A DNA stretch of 31,162 bases from an uncultured Eubacteriales bacterium. Lineage in GTDB: Bacteria > Bacillota > Clostridia > Oscillospirales > Butyricicoccaceae. Below are positions 15,982 through 24,846 of this stretch, piece after piece (within the stretch, counting starts at the first letter, position 1; each line of letters opens with the position of its first letter). The stretch spans positions 1-31,162 of the forward strand of contig CAJKFC010000011.1 in the NCBI GenBank assembly GCA_905199135.1, read 5' to 3'. The notes beneath the pieces were generated by a model. It did not search any database. It saw only the letters and a program-made list of their open reading frames with translations, and was not told the origin of the DNA. Position numbers and translations under genes: made by a program.

Positions 15982-16705
15982 CTCTGTATCCTCTCGGGGT
16001 GACCATGCGGCCGTTTATCACCTTTGTGGCGCTGTTGCCTATGAAAACCGTCGTAAACATGTCGACATCAGTGCAGTCTCTAAGCTCCTTTAAAGTGGTG
16101 ATGACGGCTTTTTCACCCTCTCTGCCGATGTTTTTGACATAGCCGCAGGGGGTGTTTTTGTCTCTGTGCTCCAAAACTATGTCGCAGCACATTCTGAGAT
16201 AATCAGGACGGTTTTTGCTCCTGGGGTTATAAAGGCAGATGACAAAATCGGCTTCGGCGGCGCAGTTTATGCGCTTTTTTATAAGCTCCAAAGGGGTGAG
16301 CAGGTCGCTTAAAGAAATCACGGCAAAATCGTGGGTCAAAGGCGCGCCCAAAAGGGCAGCTCCGCTTGTGGCGGCTGTGACGCCCGATATGACCTTGAGC
16401 TCCACTTCGGGGTGGTCTGCGGCGACTTCTGCCATAACTCCTGCCATGCCGTAAACTCCGCTGTCTCCCGAGCAGACGAAGGCGACGGTGCGGCCCGAAA
16501 GAGCCTCGTCCAAAGCCAGGCGGCACCTCTCCACCTCCCGCTTCATGCCTGTGGAGATGACCTTTTTGCCCTCGGTCATGGAGCTTATAAGGTCTGTGTA
16601 GACGGTGTAGCCCACGACGGTGTCGCACATCTCGATGGCTTTTATCGCCTCGTCGGTCATGTATTCTCTGCCGCCGGGGCCGAGACCTATAAGATATATC
16701 TTCAT
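15974..16705 (-). CDS. cbiH: Cobalt-factor III / precorrin-3B C17-methyltransferase
   Basis: SAM-dependent tetrapyrrole methylase that methylates C17 with ring contraction (CbiH/CobJ). The 243 residues begin MKIYLIGLGPGGREYMTDEA, carrying the GxGPGG loop, then show the FVCSGDSGVYGMAGVMAE block and GVTAATSGAALLGAPLTHDF that distinguish CbiH. C-terminal iron-sulfur domains known from some fused homologues are absent. It begins 8 nt after cbiG. Confidence 0.95.
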   Translation of the reverse strand: MKIYLIGLGPGGREYMTDEAIKAIEMCDTVVGYTVYTDLISSMTEGKKVISTGMKREVERCRLALDEALSGRTVAFVCSGDSGVYGMAGVMAEVAADHPEVELKVISGVTAATSGAALLGAPLTHDFAVISLSDLLTPLELIKKRINCAAEADFVICLYNPRSKNRPDYLRMCCDIVLEHRDKNTPCGYVKNIGREGEKAVITTLKELRDCTDVDMFTTVFIGNSATKVINGRMVTPRGYRDV

Positions 16706-16713
16706 AATTCCTC

Positions 16714-17694
16714 CTATATTACAGTGAAATCACATTCAAAGGGCAGAGCGGCGCAGGCGAAGGTCGCCCCGTTTTTCGCCCATTTTTTAAAGATGAGATC
16801 TTTTCCGAAAAAGACCGCCGCCCTCTCGCACACGCAGTCGACCCCAGTCACCGATTTTACAAAGCTTGAGCTTGAAAAATCCCCCGAAAGGGACAAAAGC
16901 TCCTCCCTTGACGCCGTTTTAAAGGGCACGCCCAGTCTCTGAGCGAGACGCACCATGCAAGGCTCGTCCTTTTTGAGCTCTATGGAGCAGATGAGGGAGA
17001 CCGCCTTGATATTTATGTCGTGTTCCGTTAAAAACTCGGTGAAAAGCCCGTGAAAAACCTCAATCTCGAGATTTTTGCGGCAGCCTGCCCCGATGACAAG
17101 GCGTTTAGGAACTATATGGAGAGTGGTGTCAAAGGGTCTTTTGTTATAAAAGGACACCGCCATGCCGATTTTCGCATTTTTATCCACAAGCTGTGGAGGA
17201 ATTTCCCCTTTTATCGGAAAATCCGAGAAAAAACCCACCTCTTCACCACGAAGCAGAGCCATTGAAAATGGAGCGATTTTTCTTATATCCCCCACGGCGC
17301 AGCCAAGCTTTGCCCCCCAGCTGTCGGCGGCAAAGACGCCGTTTATGTCGGTGGCGGTGGTCATTATATTGAGGGCGCCGAAATTTTCGGCGATCTCCTT
17401 TGCGATTTCGCCGCCCCTGCCCAAATGGTTTGAAAGGACGGGTATCACATAGCGGCACAGCTCGTCCATGACGATGACGGCGCTGTCCGACTCCTTTGAC
17501 TTTATGTAAGGCGCGATGAGCCGCACGGCGATGGGCAGAGCCGAGATAAAGACGATTGGCTCTCTTACTTCAAAGGCGCATTTTACAAACTCCTTGAGAT
17601 CGTCCTGCCCTTTGCGGTAGAGACGGGCGGAAAAGAGCCTTTTTAGCTCCTCTGCCGCCCTCTCACCTCTTTCGGTAAAGAAAATTACCCTCAT
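16714..17694 (-). CDS. cbiG: Cobalt-precorrin-5A hydrolase CbiG
   Basis: Opens the lactone of cobalt-precorrin-5A, releasing acetaldehyde, a step specific to the anaerobic route. The protein has 326 residues: an N-terminal domain with the LSNHLGRGGEIAKEIAE and TTATDINGVFAAD blocks, and a C-terminal cobE-like domain with VIGAGCRKN. It overlaps hemL by ATGA. A perfect DnaA box (TTATCCACA, 17180-17188) lies by chance or design within its coding region. Confidence 0.94.
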   Translation of the reverse strand: MRVIFFTERGERAAEELKRLFSARLYRKGQDDLKEFVKCAFEVREPIVFISALPIAVRLIAPYIKSKESDSAVIVMDELCRYVIPVLSNHLGRGGEIAKEIAENFGALNIMTTATDINGVFAADSWGAKLGCAVGDIRKIAPFSMALLRGEEVGFFSDFPIKGEIPPQLVDKNAKIGMAVSFYNKRPFDTTLHIVPKRLVIGAGCRKNLEIEVFHGLFTEFLTEHDINIKAVSLICSIELKKDEPCMVRLAQRLGVPFKTASREELLSLSGDFSSSSFVKSVTGVDCVCERAAVFFGKDLIFKKWAKNGATFACAALPFECDFTVI

Positions 17695-18974
17695 TTTACA
17701 AGCTTTACAGCCCTTTCAAAGGCTTTTTCGGTCTTTTCGATGTCTTCATCGGTGAGGGCTTCGCTTATGAACATTGCCTCGAACATGGAGGGCGCAAGGT
17801 AGATGCCGCTATTGAGCATGGACGAGAAATATTTGGCGAATTTTTCGGTGTCAGCCGACATTATATCCTTGTAGCTGTTCGCCTTATCTGTGAAAAACAG
17901 GCTCATAAGAGAGCCGACACGGTTTACCGTAAGGGTTACGCCCTCTCTCTCGACTGTCTCCTTCATGAACTTTTCAAGCCTTGCGGCCTTTTCATCTATC
18001 TTTTTATAGACCTCGCCGTCCTTTTCTATGAGCTCCAGCATGGCAAGACCTGCCGAAACCGCAGCAGGATTGCCCGAAAGGGTGCCTGCCTGATAGACAC
18101 CGCCCACGGGAGAGACGCAGTCCATTATGTCCTTTCTTCCGCCGTAGGCGGCAAGGGGCATTCCGCCCCCTATGATCTTGCCCATGGTCACCATGTCGGG
18201 CTCGATGCCAAAGTACTCACCTGCGCCGCCCTTTGCAAGGCGGAAGCCTGTGATGACCTCGTCAAATATCAAAAGGGAGTGATATTTCGCGGTAATCTCC
18301 CTTAAAAACTCCAAAAATCCCGGTTTGGGGGGCAAAACGCCCATGTTTGCCGCCACAGGCTCGACTATAAGGGCGGCTATCTTGTCGCCGTATTTTTCAA
18401 AAATATCCCTTACGCTCTCCTCGCTGTTGTAGTCGGCAGTCAGGGTGCATGATGCGTAGGCGGCGGGCACGCCCTTCGAGGTGGGGACATTTTCGGTGAG
18501 AAGTCCCGAGCCTGCCTTGACCAGAAGACCGTCGGAATGTCCGTGGTAACAGCCCTCAAACTTTACGATGAGGTCTCTGCCTGTGTAGCCCCTCGCCGCT
18601 CTGATGGCGCTCATGACAGCCTCTGTGCCCGAGCAAACAAGGCGAACAGACTCCACAGACGGCACAAACTCACATATCTTCTCTGCCAGAACCACCTCTT
18701 TTTCGGTGGCGGCGCCAAAGCTTGTGCCCTTTTTGGCGGCGTCGATTACGGCGTCGACAACTTCTTTTTTGCAATGCCCGAAGAGCAGAGGACCCCAGGA
18801 GCAGACATAGTCTATATATTCGTTGCCGTCGGCGTCATATATCTTGCTGCCCTCGCCCCTCTCGATAAACGGGGGATTGAGCCCCACCGAGCGGTAGGCT
18901 CTCACAGGGCTGTTTACGCCGCCGGGGATATGTTTTTGAGCTCTTTCAAAGAGCTTTTCGCTTTTCTCTCTCAT
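17691..18974 (-). CDS. hemL: Glutamate-1-semialdehyde 2,1-aminomutase
   Basis: PLP enzyme making 5-aminolevulinate from glutamate-1-semialdehyde in the C5 pathway. The protein has 427 residues, starting MREKSEKLFERAQKHIPGGV, with the SGTEAVMSAIRAARGYTGRD block. The PLP lysine is Lys266 in VTMGKIIGGGMPLAAYGG. It lies 12 nt after hemB and overlaps cbiG. Its position inside a cobalamin operon suggests that ALA made here is meant mainly for corrinoids and sirohaem. Confidence 0.97.
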   Translation of the reverse strand: MREKSEKLFERAQKHIPGGVNSPVRAYRSVGLNPPFIERGEGSKIYDADGNEYIDYVCSWGPLLFGHCKKEVVDAVIDAAKKGTSFGAATEKEVVLAEKICEFVPSVESVRLVCSGTEAVMSAIRAARGYTGRDLIVKFEGCYHGHSDGLLVKAGSGLLTENVPTSKGVPAAYASCTLTADYNSEESVRDIFEKYGDKIAALIVEPVAANMGVLPPKPGFLEFLREITAKYHSLLIFDEVITGFRLAKGGAGEYFGIEPDMVTMGKIIGGGMPLAAYGGRKDIMDCVSPVGGVYQAGTLSGNPAAVSAGLAMLELIEKDGEVYKKIDEKAARLEKFMKETVEREGVTLTVNRVGSLMSLFFTDKANSYKDIMSADTEKFAKYFSSMLNSGIYLAPSMFEAMFISEALTDEDIEKTEKAFERAVKLVK

Positions 18975-18986
18975 GTTTTTTCTCCT

Positions 18987-19961
18987 TTACATCTCTTTGA
19001 GCCAGCGGGCGATGTCGAGGGCGTAGTAGGTGATGATGATTTTTGCGCCCGCCCTCTTTATGGCAGTCATGGTCTCCATAACCAGCTTCTTCTCGTCTAT
19101 CCAGCCGTTTATAGCCGCCGCCTTCATCATGGAGTATTCGCCGCTTACGCTGTAAGCGCAAAGGGGCAGCACGGTGTTTTCAGACACGGTCTTTATAATG
19201 TCGAGATAGGACAGAGCAGGCTTTACCATGAGGATATCTGCACCCTCCTCGGTGTCAAGACTGCACTCCAAAAGTGCCTCGTTTTTGTTTCTCCAGTCCA
19301 TCTGATAGCTTCTTCTGTCGCCGAAGGCGGGAGCCGAGTCGGCGGCGTCACGGAAAGGTCCGTAGTAGGACGATGCGTATTTTACGCTGTAAGCCATGAT
19401 TATCGTGTCCTCAAAGCCGTTTTCGTCCAGCATCTCCCTTATGGCGCCCACTCTGCCGTCCATCATGTCGGAGGGGGCGACGATGTCTGCCCCCGCTTTG
19501 GCGGCGGCAAGGGCGGTTTTTGCAAGGTATGTAAGGGTGGGGTCGTTCATTACGGCGCCGTCTTTGCTCAAAATACCGCAGTGTCCGTGGCTTGTGTATT
19601 CGCAAAGGCAGATGTCGGCGATGAGCAGCATATCGGGGCACTGCTTTCTCGCAAGGCGGAGGGCTTTCTGCACTATGCCGTCATCGGAATAAGCCTCGCT
19701 GCCGCACTCGTCCTTGTGCTCGGGTATTCCGAAGAATATCACAGCCTTTACTCCGCTCTCCTCTATCTCACTGAGATGCTCGGGCAGTCTGTCCAATGAA
19801 TAGCGGTATATACCCGGCATGGAGGGTATCTCCTCCTTGATGTTCTCGCCGTCCATGACGAATATGGGGAAAACCAGATCGTTTAGGTTTATGTCGGTCT
19901 CGTGGACTAAATCTCTTATGAGGGCGTTTCTTCTCAGCCTTCTCGGTCTTCTTGTCATCAT
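18987..19961 (-). CDS. hemB: Porphobilinogen synthase (ALA dehydratase)
   Basis: Condenses two ALA molecules into porphobilinogen. The protein has 324 residues. Active-site lysines are Lys194 (MAYSVKYASSYYGPF) and Lys247 (ILMVKPALSYLDI). The cysteine-rich ADICLCEYTSHGHC segment (Cys118, Cys120, Cys128) marks a zinc-dependent enzyme rather than the magnesium-only type. It begins 6 nt after the fusion gene upstream in the operon. Confidence 0.97.
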   Translation of the reverse strand: MMTRRPRRLRRNALIRDLVHETDINLNDLVFPIFVMDGENIKEEIPSMPGIYRYSLDRLPEHLSEIEESGVKAVIFFGIPEHKDECGSEAYSDDGIVQKALRLARKQCPDMLLIADICLCEYTSHGHCGILSKDGAVMNDPTLTYLAKTALAAAKAGADIVAPSDMMDGRVGAIREMLDENGFEDTIIMAYSVKYASSYYGPFRDAADSAPAFGDRRSYQMDWRNKNEALLECSLDTEEGADILMVKPALSYLDIIKTVSENTVLPLCAYSVSGEYSMMKAAAINGWIDEKKLVMETMTAIKRAGAKIIITYYALDIARWLKEM

Positions 19962-19967
19962 TTTGCA

Positions 19968-22367
19968 TTACTCCTTTTCCGAAAGGCAGGCGATGAGACC
20001 GTCTGCCGTGTATTCTTTGGCGGTTTTGTATATGTCAAGCCCCGTAATTTTGGCGATTTTTTCGGTCTCGGGGCCTATGCAGTATAGTTTGCCCTTGAAA
20101 TCCATGCCACCCATGGCGGCGAAAGCCTTTGCCGCAGAGCCCGAGCAGAAAAGGGCGCTGTCGCATATGTCCATGGCTCTATGGAGTATATCCTCTTTTC
20201 TCATGTCTGTCTCGGTGCGGTAAAGCTCCGACACATGGCAGGGTATGTTGCGGCTGTCTAAGGCGTTTTTGAGGGCATTAGAGCCGTTTTCGGCGCGGAT
20301 TATAAGTACATTGTCATCTTTTGTAAGGATTTCGGGATATTCCTCAGCCATATGGCGAGAGGAGAACTTTTTGGGCACAAAGCAGTCGGTGATGCCCCTT
20401 TTCTCCAAAGCCGCCCTGGTCTTTTCGCCTATGGCGGCAAAATGGACATTAGAGAGCCATCTTATGTCTATCTTGCGGTGTATCAGCTCGTCAAAGAAGA
20501 GCTCCACCCCTGTCTGACTTGTAAACACCATGTGGGAAAACTCGGTGAGATGGGAGAATATGTCCCTCTCGCCCTTTCTCACCTTGACTGTCTTTATAAG
20601 GGAGAGCCTTACGGCTTCGCCCCCCAAAAGCTCTATTTTGTCGCCTATCTCGTTGGTCAGCTCCTTTGACGCCGTTATCAGCACCGAGCGACCCGAAAGG
20701 GGAAGTTTTTTCTTATTCGAAAAGTCAAACCTTGTCACATCGCCCAAAAGCCATATGGCAGGGGTCTCAATGCCCTCCTGCTCTGCCCTGTCTTTTAATG
20801 TAGACAATGTGGCGCGGACTGTTTTCTGCCCTGCTCTGCCCCCCTTTGACACGGCGGCGGCAGGGGTATTTTCGTCCATGCCGCACTCTATGAGCTTTCG
20901 GCATATGTCCCCCATGTTTTTAAGACCCATGAGGAAAATAAGAGTGCCGGGGAGCTTGGCGATAGCTTCATAGTCGAGTTTTCCGCCCTCTTTGTCTTCG
21001 GCTTCGTGGCCCGTTATCACATGGAAAGAGGGTGCGCTGCCCCTGTGGGTGACAGGTATTCCCGCCTTTGCGGGCACGGCCACCGCCGAGGTAACTCCGC
21101 TTATGACTTCATACTCTATGCCGTTTTCGTCAAGGCTTATGCACTCCTCGCCCCCTCTGCCGAATACAAAGGGATCTCCGCCCTTAAGACGGGCGACTGT
21201 GCCTTTTTCAAAGGCCTTTAAGGTCAGCACATCGTTTATCTCCTGCTGCGCAGCGCTGTGCTTGCCCCGCCTTTTGCCCACATATATGAGCTCGGCGTCC
21301 TCACGGCACTCGTTGAGGGCCGACAGAGAGGAGAGGTCGTCATAGACGATGACATCGGCATTTCGTATTATCTCCATGGCTTTTACAGTCATCATGCCGT
21401 CAAAGGGTCCGCCGCCGATAAGATATACCTTGCCTTTCTTAAAGCCGTTTTTGGCGGCTTTTCCTATGGCAAGACCTAATTTTTCGCCGTTTTCTCTCAA
21501 AACTGTGGCTTTGCATTTGTATATCTCCTCACGGGCAAACATGGCGTAAAGGGTCAGCCTGCCGTTTTCCACATAGGAATATGCGGCGGCAGGGGCGTTG
21601 CAGCCTGCCTCGGCTCCCATGAGAAAACCGCGCTCTGCAAGGAGCATATGCCACGAATCGGTATCGTTAAGACCTTCAAAAATCTCGGGAATCTCGTCAT
21701 ATGTACTGTCTGCCGTCTCGACAGCCAAAATGCCCTGACAGGGCGCAGGCATGAAAATCTCGGGAGAAAGCACCTCGGTTTTTATGCCGTCAAAGACTGC
21801 GTCAAGTCCCCATTCGTCCTTTACCCTCTGGGGCAGAGCCATAAGGCGGTCAAGCCCCGCCTTTGCAAGAATTATGCCGTCGTAGCCCCCCTCTTTGAGC
21901 TTATTTATCCTGGTCTGGACATTTCCCCTTATGGATTTTATCTGCACATGGGGGTTTATACCCTTTATCTGTATCTCACGGCGAAGGCTGCCCGTGCCGA
22001 TGACCGAGCCATGGGGCATATCCTTGAGCTTAGTGCCTGTGAGTGTGACGAAAACCTCGGAAATATCCGCCCTCTCTACGGCGGCGGCAAGGCGGAGCCC
22101 TTCATCTAATCTCGTCGGCATATCCTTTGCGCTGTGGACAGCCATGGCTATTTCTTTAGAGAGCAGTCTGTCTTCAAGCTCACGGGTGAAAACACCCTTG
22201 CCGCCAAAGCTTTTAAGCTCTCTGTCCAGCCTTTCGTCTCCCTTTGTACTTATCTTTTCAAGCTCTACATGGGCGTTTTCAAAGAGCCCTTTTATCTTTT
22301 CCGCTGCAATCTCGGTCTGAGTCAGGGCAAGAAGGCTCTTCCTCGTGCCTATTTTTATCTCTGTCAT
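19968..22367 (-). CDS. hemC-cobA-hemD: Trifunctional fusion: hydroxymethylbilane synthase, uroporphyrinogen III C-methyltransferase, uroporphyrinogen III synthase
   Basis: One 799-residue polypeptide for three consecutive steps from porphobilinogen to precorrin-2. HemC is at 1-310, with the dipyrromethane-cofactor Cys256 in FLMGAEAGCNAP and RGNVQTRINKL. SUMT (CobA/CysG-A) is at about 313-549, with VARLKGGDPFVFGRGGEE and SGVTSAVAVPAKAGIPVTHRG. HemD is at about 555-799. The start at 22367 has GGGAGG at good spacing; the extra upstream codons lie within the preceding gene. The SUMT SAM loop reads GGGPFD (318-323) where GxGPGD is normal. It overlaps the upstream gene by 89 bp. Confidence 0.95.
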   Translation of the reverse strand: MTEIKIGTRKSLLALTQTEIAAEKIKGLFENAHVELEKISTKGDERLDRELKSFGGKGVFTRELEDRLLSKEIAMAVHSAKDMPTRLDEGLRLAAAVERADISEVFVTLTGTKLKDMPHGSVIGTGSLRREIQIKGINPHVQIKSIRGNVQTRINKLKEGGYDGIILAKAGLDRLMALPQRVKDEWGLDAVFDGIKTEVLSPEIFMPAPCQGILAVETADSTYDEIPEIFEGLNDTDSWHMLLAERGFLMGAEAGCNAPAAAYSYVENGRLTLYAMFAREEIYKCKATVLRENGEKLGLAIGKAAKNGFKKGKVYLIGGGPFDGMMTVKAMEIIRNADVIVYDDLSSLSALNECREDAELIYVGKRRGKHSAAQQEINDVLTLKAFEKGTVARLKGGDPFVFGRGGEECISLDENGIEYEVISGVTSAVAVPAKAGIPVTHRGSAPSFHVITGHEAEDKEGGKLDYEAIAKLPGTLIFLMGLKNMGDICRKLIECGMDENTPAAAVSKGGRAGQKTVRATLSTLKDRAEQEGIETPAIWLLGDVTRFDFSNKKKLPLSGRSVLITASKELTNEIGDKIELLGGEAVRLSLIKTVKVRKGERDIFSHLTEFSHMVFTSQTGVELFFDELIHRKIDIRWLSNVHFAAIGEKTRAALEKRGITDCFVPKKFSSRHMAEEYPEILTKDDNVLIIRAENGSNALKNALDSRNIPCHVSELYRTETDMRKEDILHRAMDICDSALFCSGSAAKAFAAMGGMDFKGKLYCIGPETEKIAKITGLDIYKTAKEYTADGLIACLSEKE

Positions 22368-22914
22368 AAAGACCTCCCGTCTTTTCCCCCGATTTGAGGG
22401 CGCAGTATATGTCATAGACCTTTTCAAAGGGCAGAGCCTTCAAGGTCTCTCTGTGCTTTTCCATAAAAGAGGATATCTCTCCGATGTTCTGGGGCAGGGT
22501 TTTTTCTATCTCCTGCCTCAGTATTTTAGTTAGCGAGGGCGAAGAGCCTCCCGCCGATATCCCTATTGATATTTTACCTCTTTTTACCGCCGATGGAAAG
22601 AGGAAATTTCCCCCTCTCGTCACCGACGACACAAAAATATTTCGCTTTTCGCACTCCGAAATGATTTTATCGTTGAAATCTCTGTCGCCCGTGGCGGCTA
22701 CGGCTAAAAACCAGCCGCCGTCAAGGTCGAGCTTTTCTAATTTTTCCGCCCTTTTTTGCTCAAAAAGACCTTCAAAATAGGGGGAATATTCCTTTGAATA
22801 TACATAGATATCACCGCCGTATTCCGAAAGGACTCGGCAGCGGCGCTCGGCAGTCTTGCCTGCCCCGATGACAAGGCATTTTCTGCCCGTTAAATCGACA
22901 AACAGGGGAAACAT
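22279..22914 (-). CDS. Precorrin-2 dehydrogenase (CysG N-terminal / Met8-like)
   Basis: NAD-dependent enzyme converting precorrin-2 to sirohydrochlorin; family members such as Met8p and CysG also insert the metal. The start at 22914, right after the hemA stop, gives 211 residues opening MFPLFVDLTGRKCLVIGAG with the NAD loop GAGKTAERR. The SAVKRGKISIGISAGGSSPSL block follows. The conserved segment that holds the catalytic Asp in CysG and Met8p (VNVVD) reads VSSVTRGG here, without an Asp. The last 29 codons overlap hemC and look like read-through of the hemC region rather than conserved protein. The family call is firm; chelatase activity is uncertain. Confidence 0.87.
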   Translation of the reverse strand: MFPLFVDLTGRKCLVIGAGKTAERRCRVLSEYGGDIYVYSKEYSPYFEGLFEQKRAEKLEKLDLDGGWFLAVAATGDRDFNDKIISECEKRNIFVSSVTRGGNFLFPSAVKRGKISIGISAGGSSPSLTKILRQEIEKTLPQNIGEISSFMEKHRETLKALPFEKVYDIYCALKSGEKTGGLYDRDKNRHEEEPSCPDSDRDCSGKDKRAL

Positions 22915-22915
22915 G

Positions 22916-24088
22916 CTATCTCTCCTTTTTGTATTCGTTTGAAAGCCTGACGCACTCCATAAAACCCTCAAAAGCCTCGGGCTTTGCGCTCTCCCTCACA
23001 CGGAAAAAGAACTTTTCAAAGGCTTTTTCGGCGTTTTTCCTCTCGCAGTCCTTTAAAAATATCTCCTTTAAAGCCAGCATATCCCCCTCAAAACGGCGGA
23101 AAATCAGTCGGTTTTTGCACTCGTCCTGATATTTTTCCAAAATCATTCGGGCGCTCTCCGCCATTTCCAGCTTTTTGGCGTTGTTTTCCCGGGCAATTCT
23201 GCCGAAATCGTCGAGAGTGAACACGGCGCAGCCTTTAAGTGTGCCTATGCTCATTTCGATGTCGGCAGGGACGGCAAGGTCTACAAAGGCGCGCTTTTTG
23301 TCGGTTATGAGCCTTTTCTGCACCTCGCCCTTTGTCACCGTATAGTGAGGGCTTGCGGTGGCGCTTATGACGGCGTCACATTTATCGATATAGTCGTATC
23401 TCTCGTCGTATTTTACGGGAATTGTGCCCTCGGGTGCGTGGGAAAGGTCTCGCCCTACGGCGAAAACAGTGCTTTTTCCCGTATACACAAGGTTTTTCAC
23501 AACAATAGAGCCTATTTTTCCCGTGGCGCCTATGACCATTATATTTTTGCCCTCAAGATCGCCGATGTGGTTTTCGGCGGCTTTCACCGCGATAGTGGCG
23601 GTGGAAACAGGGGTTTTTGAAAGGTCGGTGTCGGTCTTTACCCTTTTTGCCGCCGTCACGGCGTAGCGGAAAAGGGTGTTTAGGGTGTAGCCTGTGGCGC
23701 CAAACCCAAACGCCAGCTCATACCCCTCCTTGACCTGACCCAAAATCTGATCTTCGCCCACAATCAGCGAGTCGAGACCTGCCGCAACCTCAAAGAGATG
23801 GCTTATCACCCTGTCTCCGCTGTAAAAGCGGAAGATGCTGCCGCACTCACGGCCCTCCGCCTTTTGCTCCAAAAGCTTCTGCACGGTTTCAAAGCCCTTT
23901 CGCTCGGAAAGATTAGAATGTATATACACCTCGGTGCGGTTGCAGGTGGAAATGAGGACGCACTCCTCAATGCCGTTACTCTTAGCCGCCTTTAAAAACT
24001 CACGCTTTTCATCGTCCGTAAAGGAGAAAAGCCGGCGAAGCTCCAAAGACGCCGTCTTGTGGCTTATGCTTACAAGCTGAAGGCTCAT
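22916..24088 (-). CDS. hemA: Glutamyl-tRNA reductase
   Basis: First step of the C5 tetrapyrrole pathway: reduces glutamyl-tRNA to glutamate-1-semialdehyde with NADPH. The protein has 390 residues. The N-terminal catalytic domain starts LQLVSISHKTASLELRR and has the nucleophile Cys49 in ISTCNRTEVY. The NADPH domain includes MVIGATGKIGSIVVKNL, and the C terminus holds the helical dimerisation domain. It overlaps cbiF by ATGA. As the entry enzyme it is the obvious point where the riboswitch could limit flux. Confidence 0.96.
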   Translation of the reverse strand: MSLQLVSISHKTASLELRRLFSFTDDEKREFLKAAKSNGIEECVLISTCNRTEVYIHSNLSERKGFETVQKLLEQKAEGRECGSIFRFYSGDRVISHLFEVAAGLDSLIVGEDQILGQVKEGYELAFGFGATGYTLNTLFRYAVTAAKRVKTDTDLSKTPVSTATIAVKAAENHIGDLEGKNIMVIGATGKIGSIVVKNLVYTGKSTVFAVGRDLSHAPEGTIPVKYDERYDYIDKCDAVISATASPHYTVTKGEVQKRLITDKKRAFVDLAVPADIEMSIGTLKGCAVFTLDDFGRIARENNAKKLEMAESARMILEKYQDECKNRLIFRRFEGDMLALKEIFLKDCERKNAEKAFEKFFFRVRESAKPEAFEGFMECVRLSNEYKKER

Positions 24089-24837
24089 TTTTCCGCCTTT
24101 CTGAACTCTGTCTCAAAATGTTTGTCATAAAGCTTGGAAAGGGAGTATTCGTCCCCCAAAAATCTGCCCACAAGGACGAGAGCCGTCTTGTTTATGCCCT
24201 TTTCCTTGACCTTTTGGGCAATATCGGAAAGTGTGCCTTTTACAATCAGCTCGTCTTTCCAGCTGGCCTTGTATACGACAGCCACGGGGCAGTCCTCGCC
24301 GTAATAGGGCGCAAGCTCCTCTTTGAGCCTTTCTATCATGTTTACAGAGAGGAAGATTATCATGGTTGCGCCGTGAGACGCCAAAAGACCTATCTTCTCC
24401 CTTTCGGGCACAGGGGTTCTGCCCTCCATTCGGGTGAGAATCACAGTCTGTGTCACATCGGGCAGGGTGTATTCCGCCTTGAGGGCGGCAGCCGCCGCCA
24501 AAAATGAGCTGACCCCCGGCACGCACTCAAATTCTATGCCCTCTTTTTTGAGAAAATCCATCTGCTCCCTTATGGCGCCGAATATGGAGGGGTCTCCTGT
24601 GTGGAGTCTCACCACCGTTTTGCCCTCTTTTTCCGCCCTTTTGTAGGCGTTGGACACATCATCTAATGTCATGTACGCGCTGTTGAGTATCTCGCAGCCC
24701 TCTTTGGCGTACTCCAAAAGCTCGGCGTTGACCAGCGACCCTGCGTAAATTATCATGTCGGCGTTTTCAAGCAGTCTCTTGCCCTTTACGGTTATGAGCT
24801 CCTTGTCGCCGGCGCCCGCTCCAACAAAATATACCAT
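24085..24837 (-). CDS. cbiF: Cobalt-precorrin-4 C11-methyltransferase
   Basis: Tetrapyrrole methylase of 250 residues (CbiF/CobM). It opens MVYFVGAGAGDKELITVKGKRLLENADMII-like with the SAM loop GAGAGD, then has LHTGDPSIFGAIREQMD and PGVSSFLAAAAALKAEYTLP, which separate CbiF from CbiH and CbiL. It lies between cbiL (9 nt gap) and hemA (ATGA overlap). Confidence 0.95.
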   Translation of the reverse strand: MVYFVGAGAGDKELITVKGKRLLENADMIIYAGSLVNAELLEYAKEGCEILNSAYMTLDDVSNAYKRAEKEGKTVVRLHTGDPSIFGAIREQMDFLKKEGIEFECVPGVSSFLAAAAALKAEYTLPDVTQTVILTRMEGRTPVPEREKIGLLASHGATMIIFLSVNMIERLKEELAPYYGEDCPVAVVYKASWKDELIVKGTLSDIAQKVKEKGINKTALVLVGRFLGDEYSLSKLYDKHFETEFRKAEK

Positions 24838-24846
24838 AAAATCCTC

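Noticed and set aside
18537..19799. 420-codon open frame on the plus strand opposite hemL and hemB
   Set aside because: It is antisense to two well-recognised enzymes, its translation is rich in Val, His, Gly and Ala without any motif, and it has no convincing ribosome site. It is a by-product of the codon bias of the minus-strand genes.
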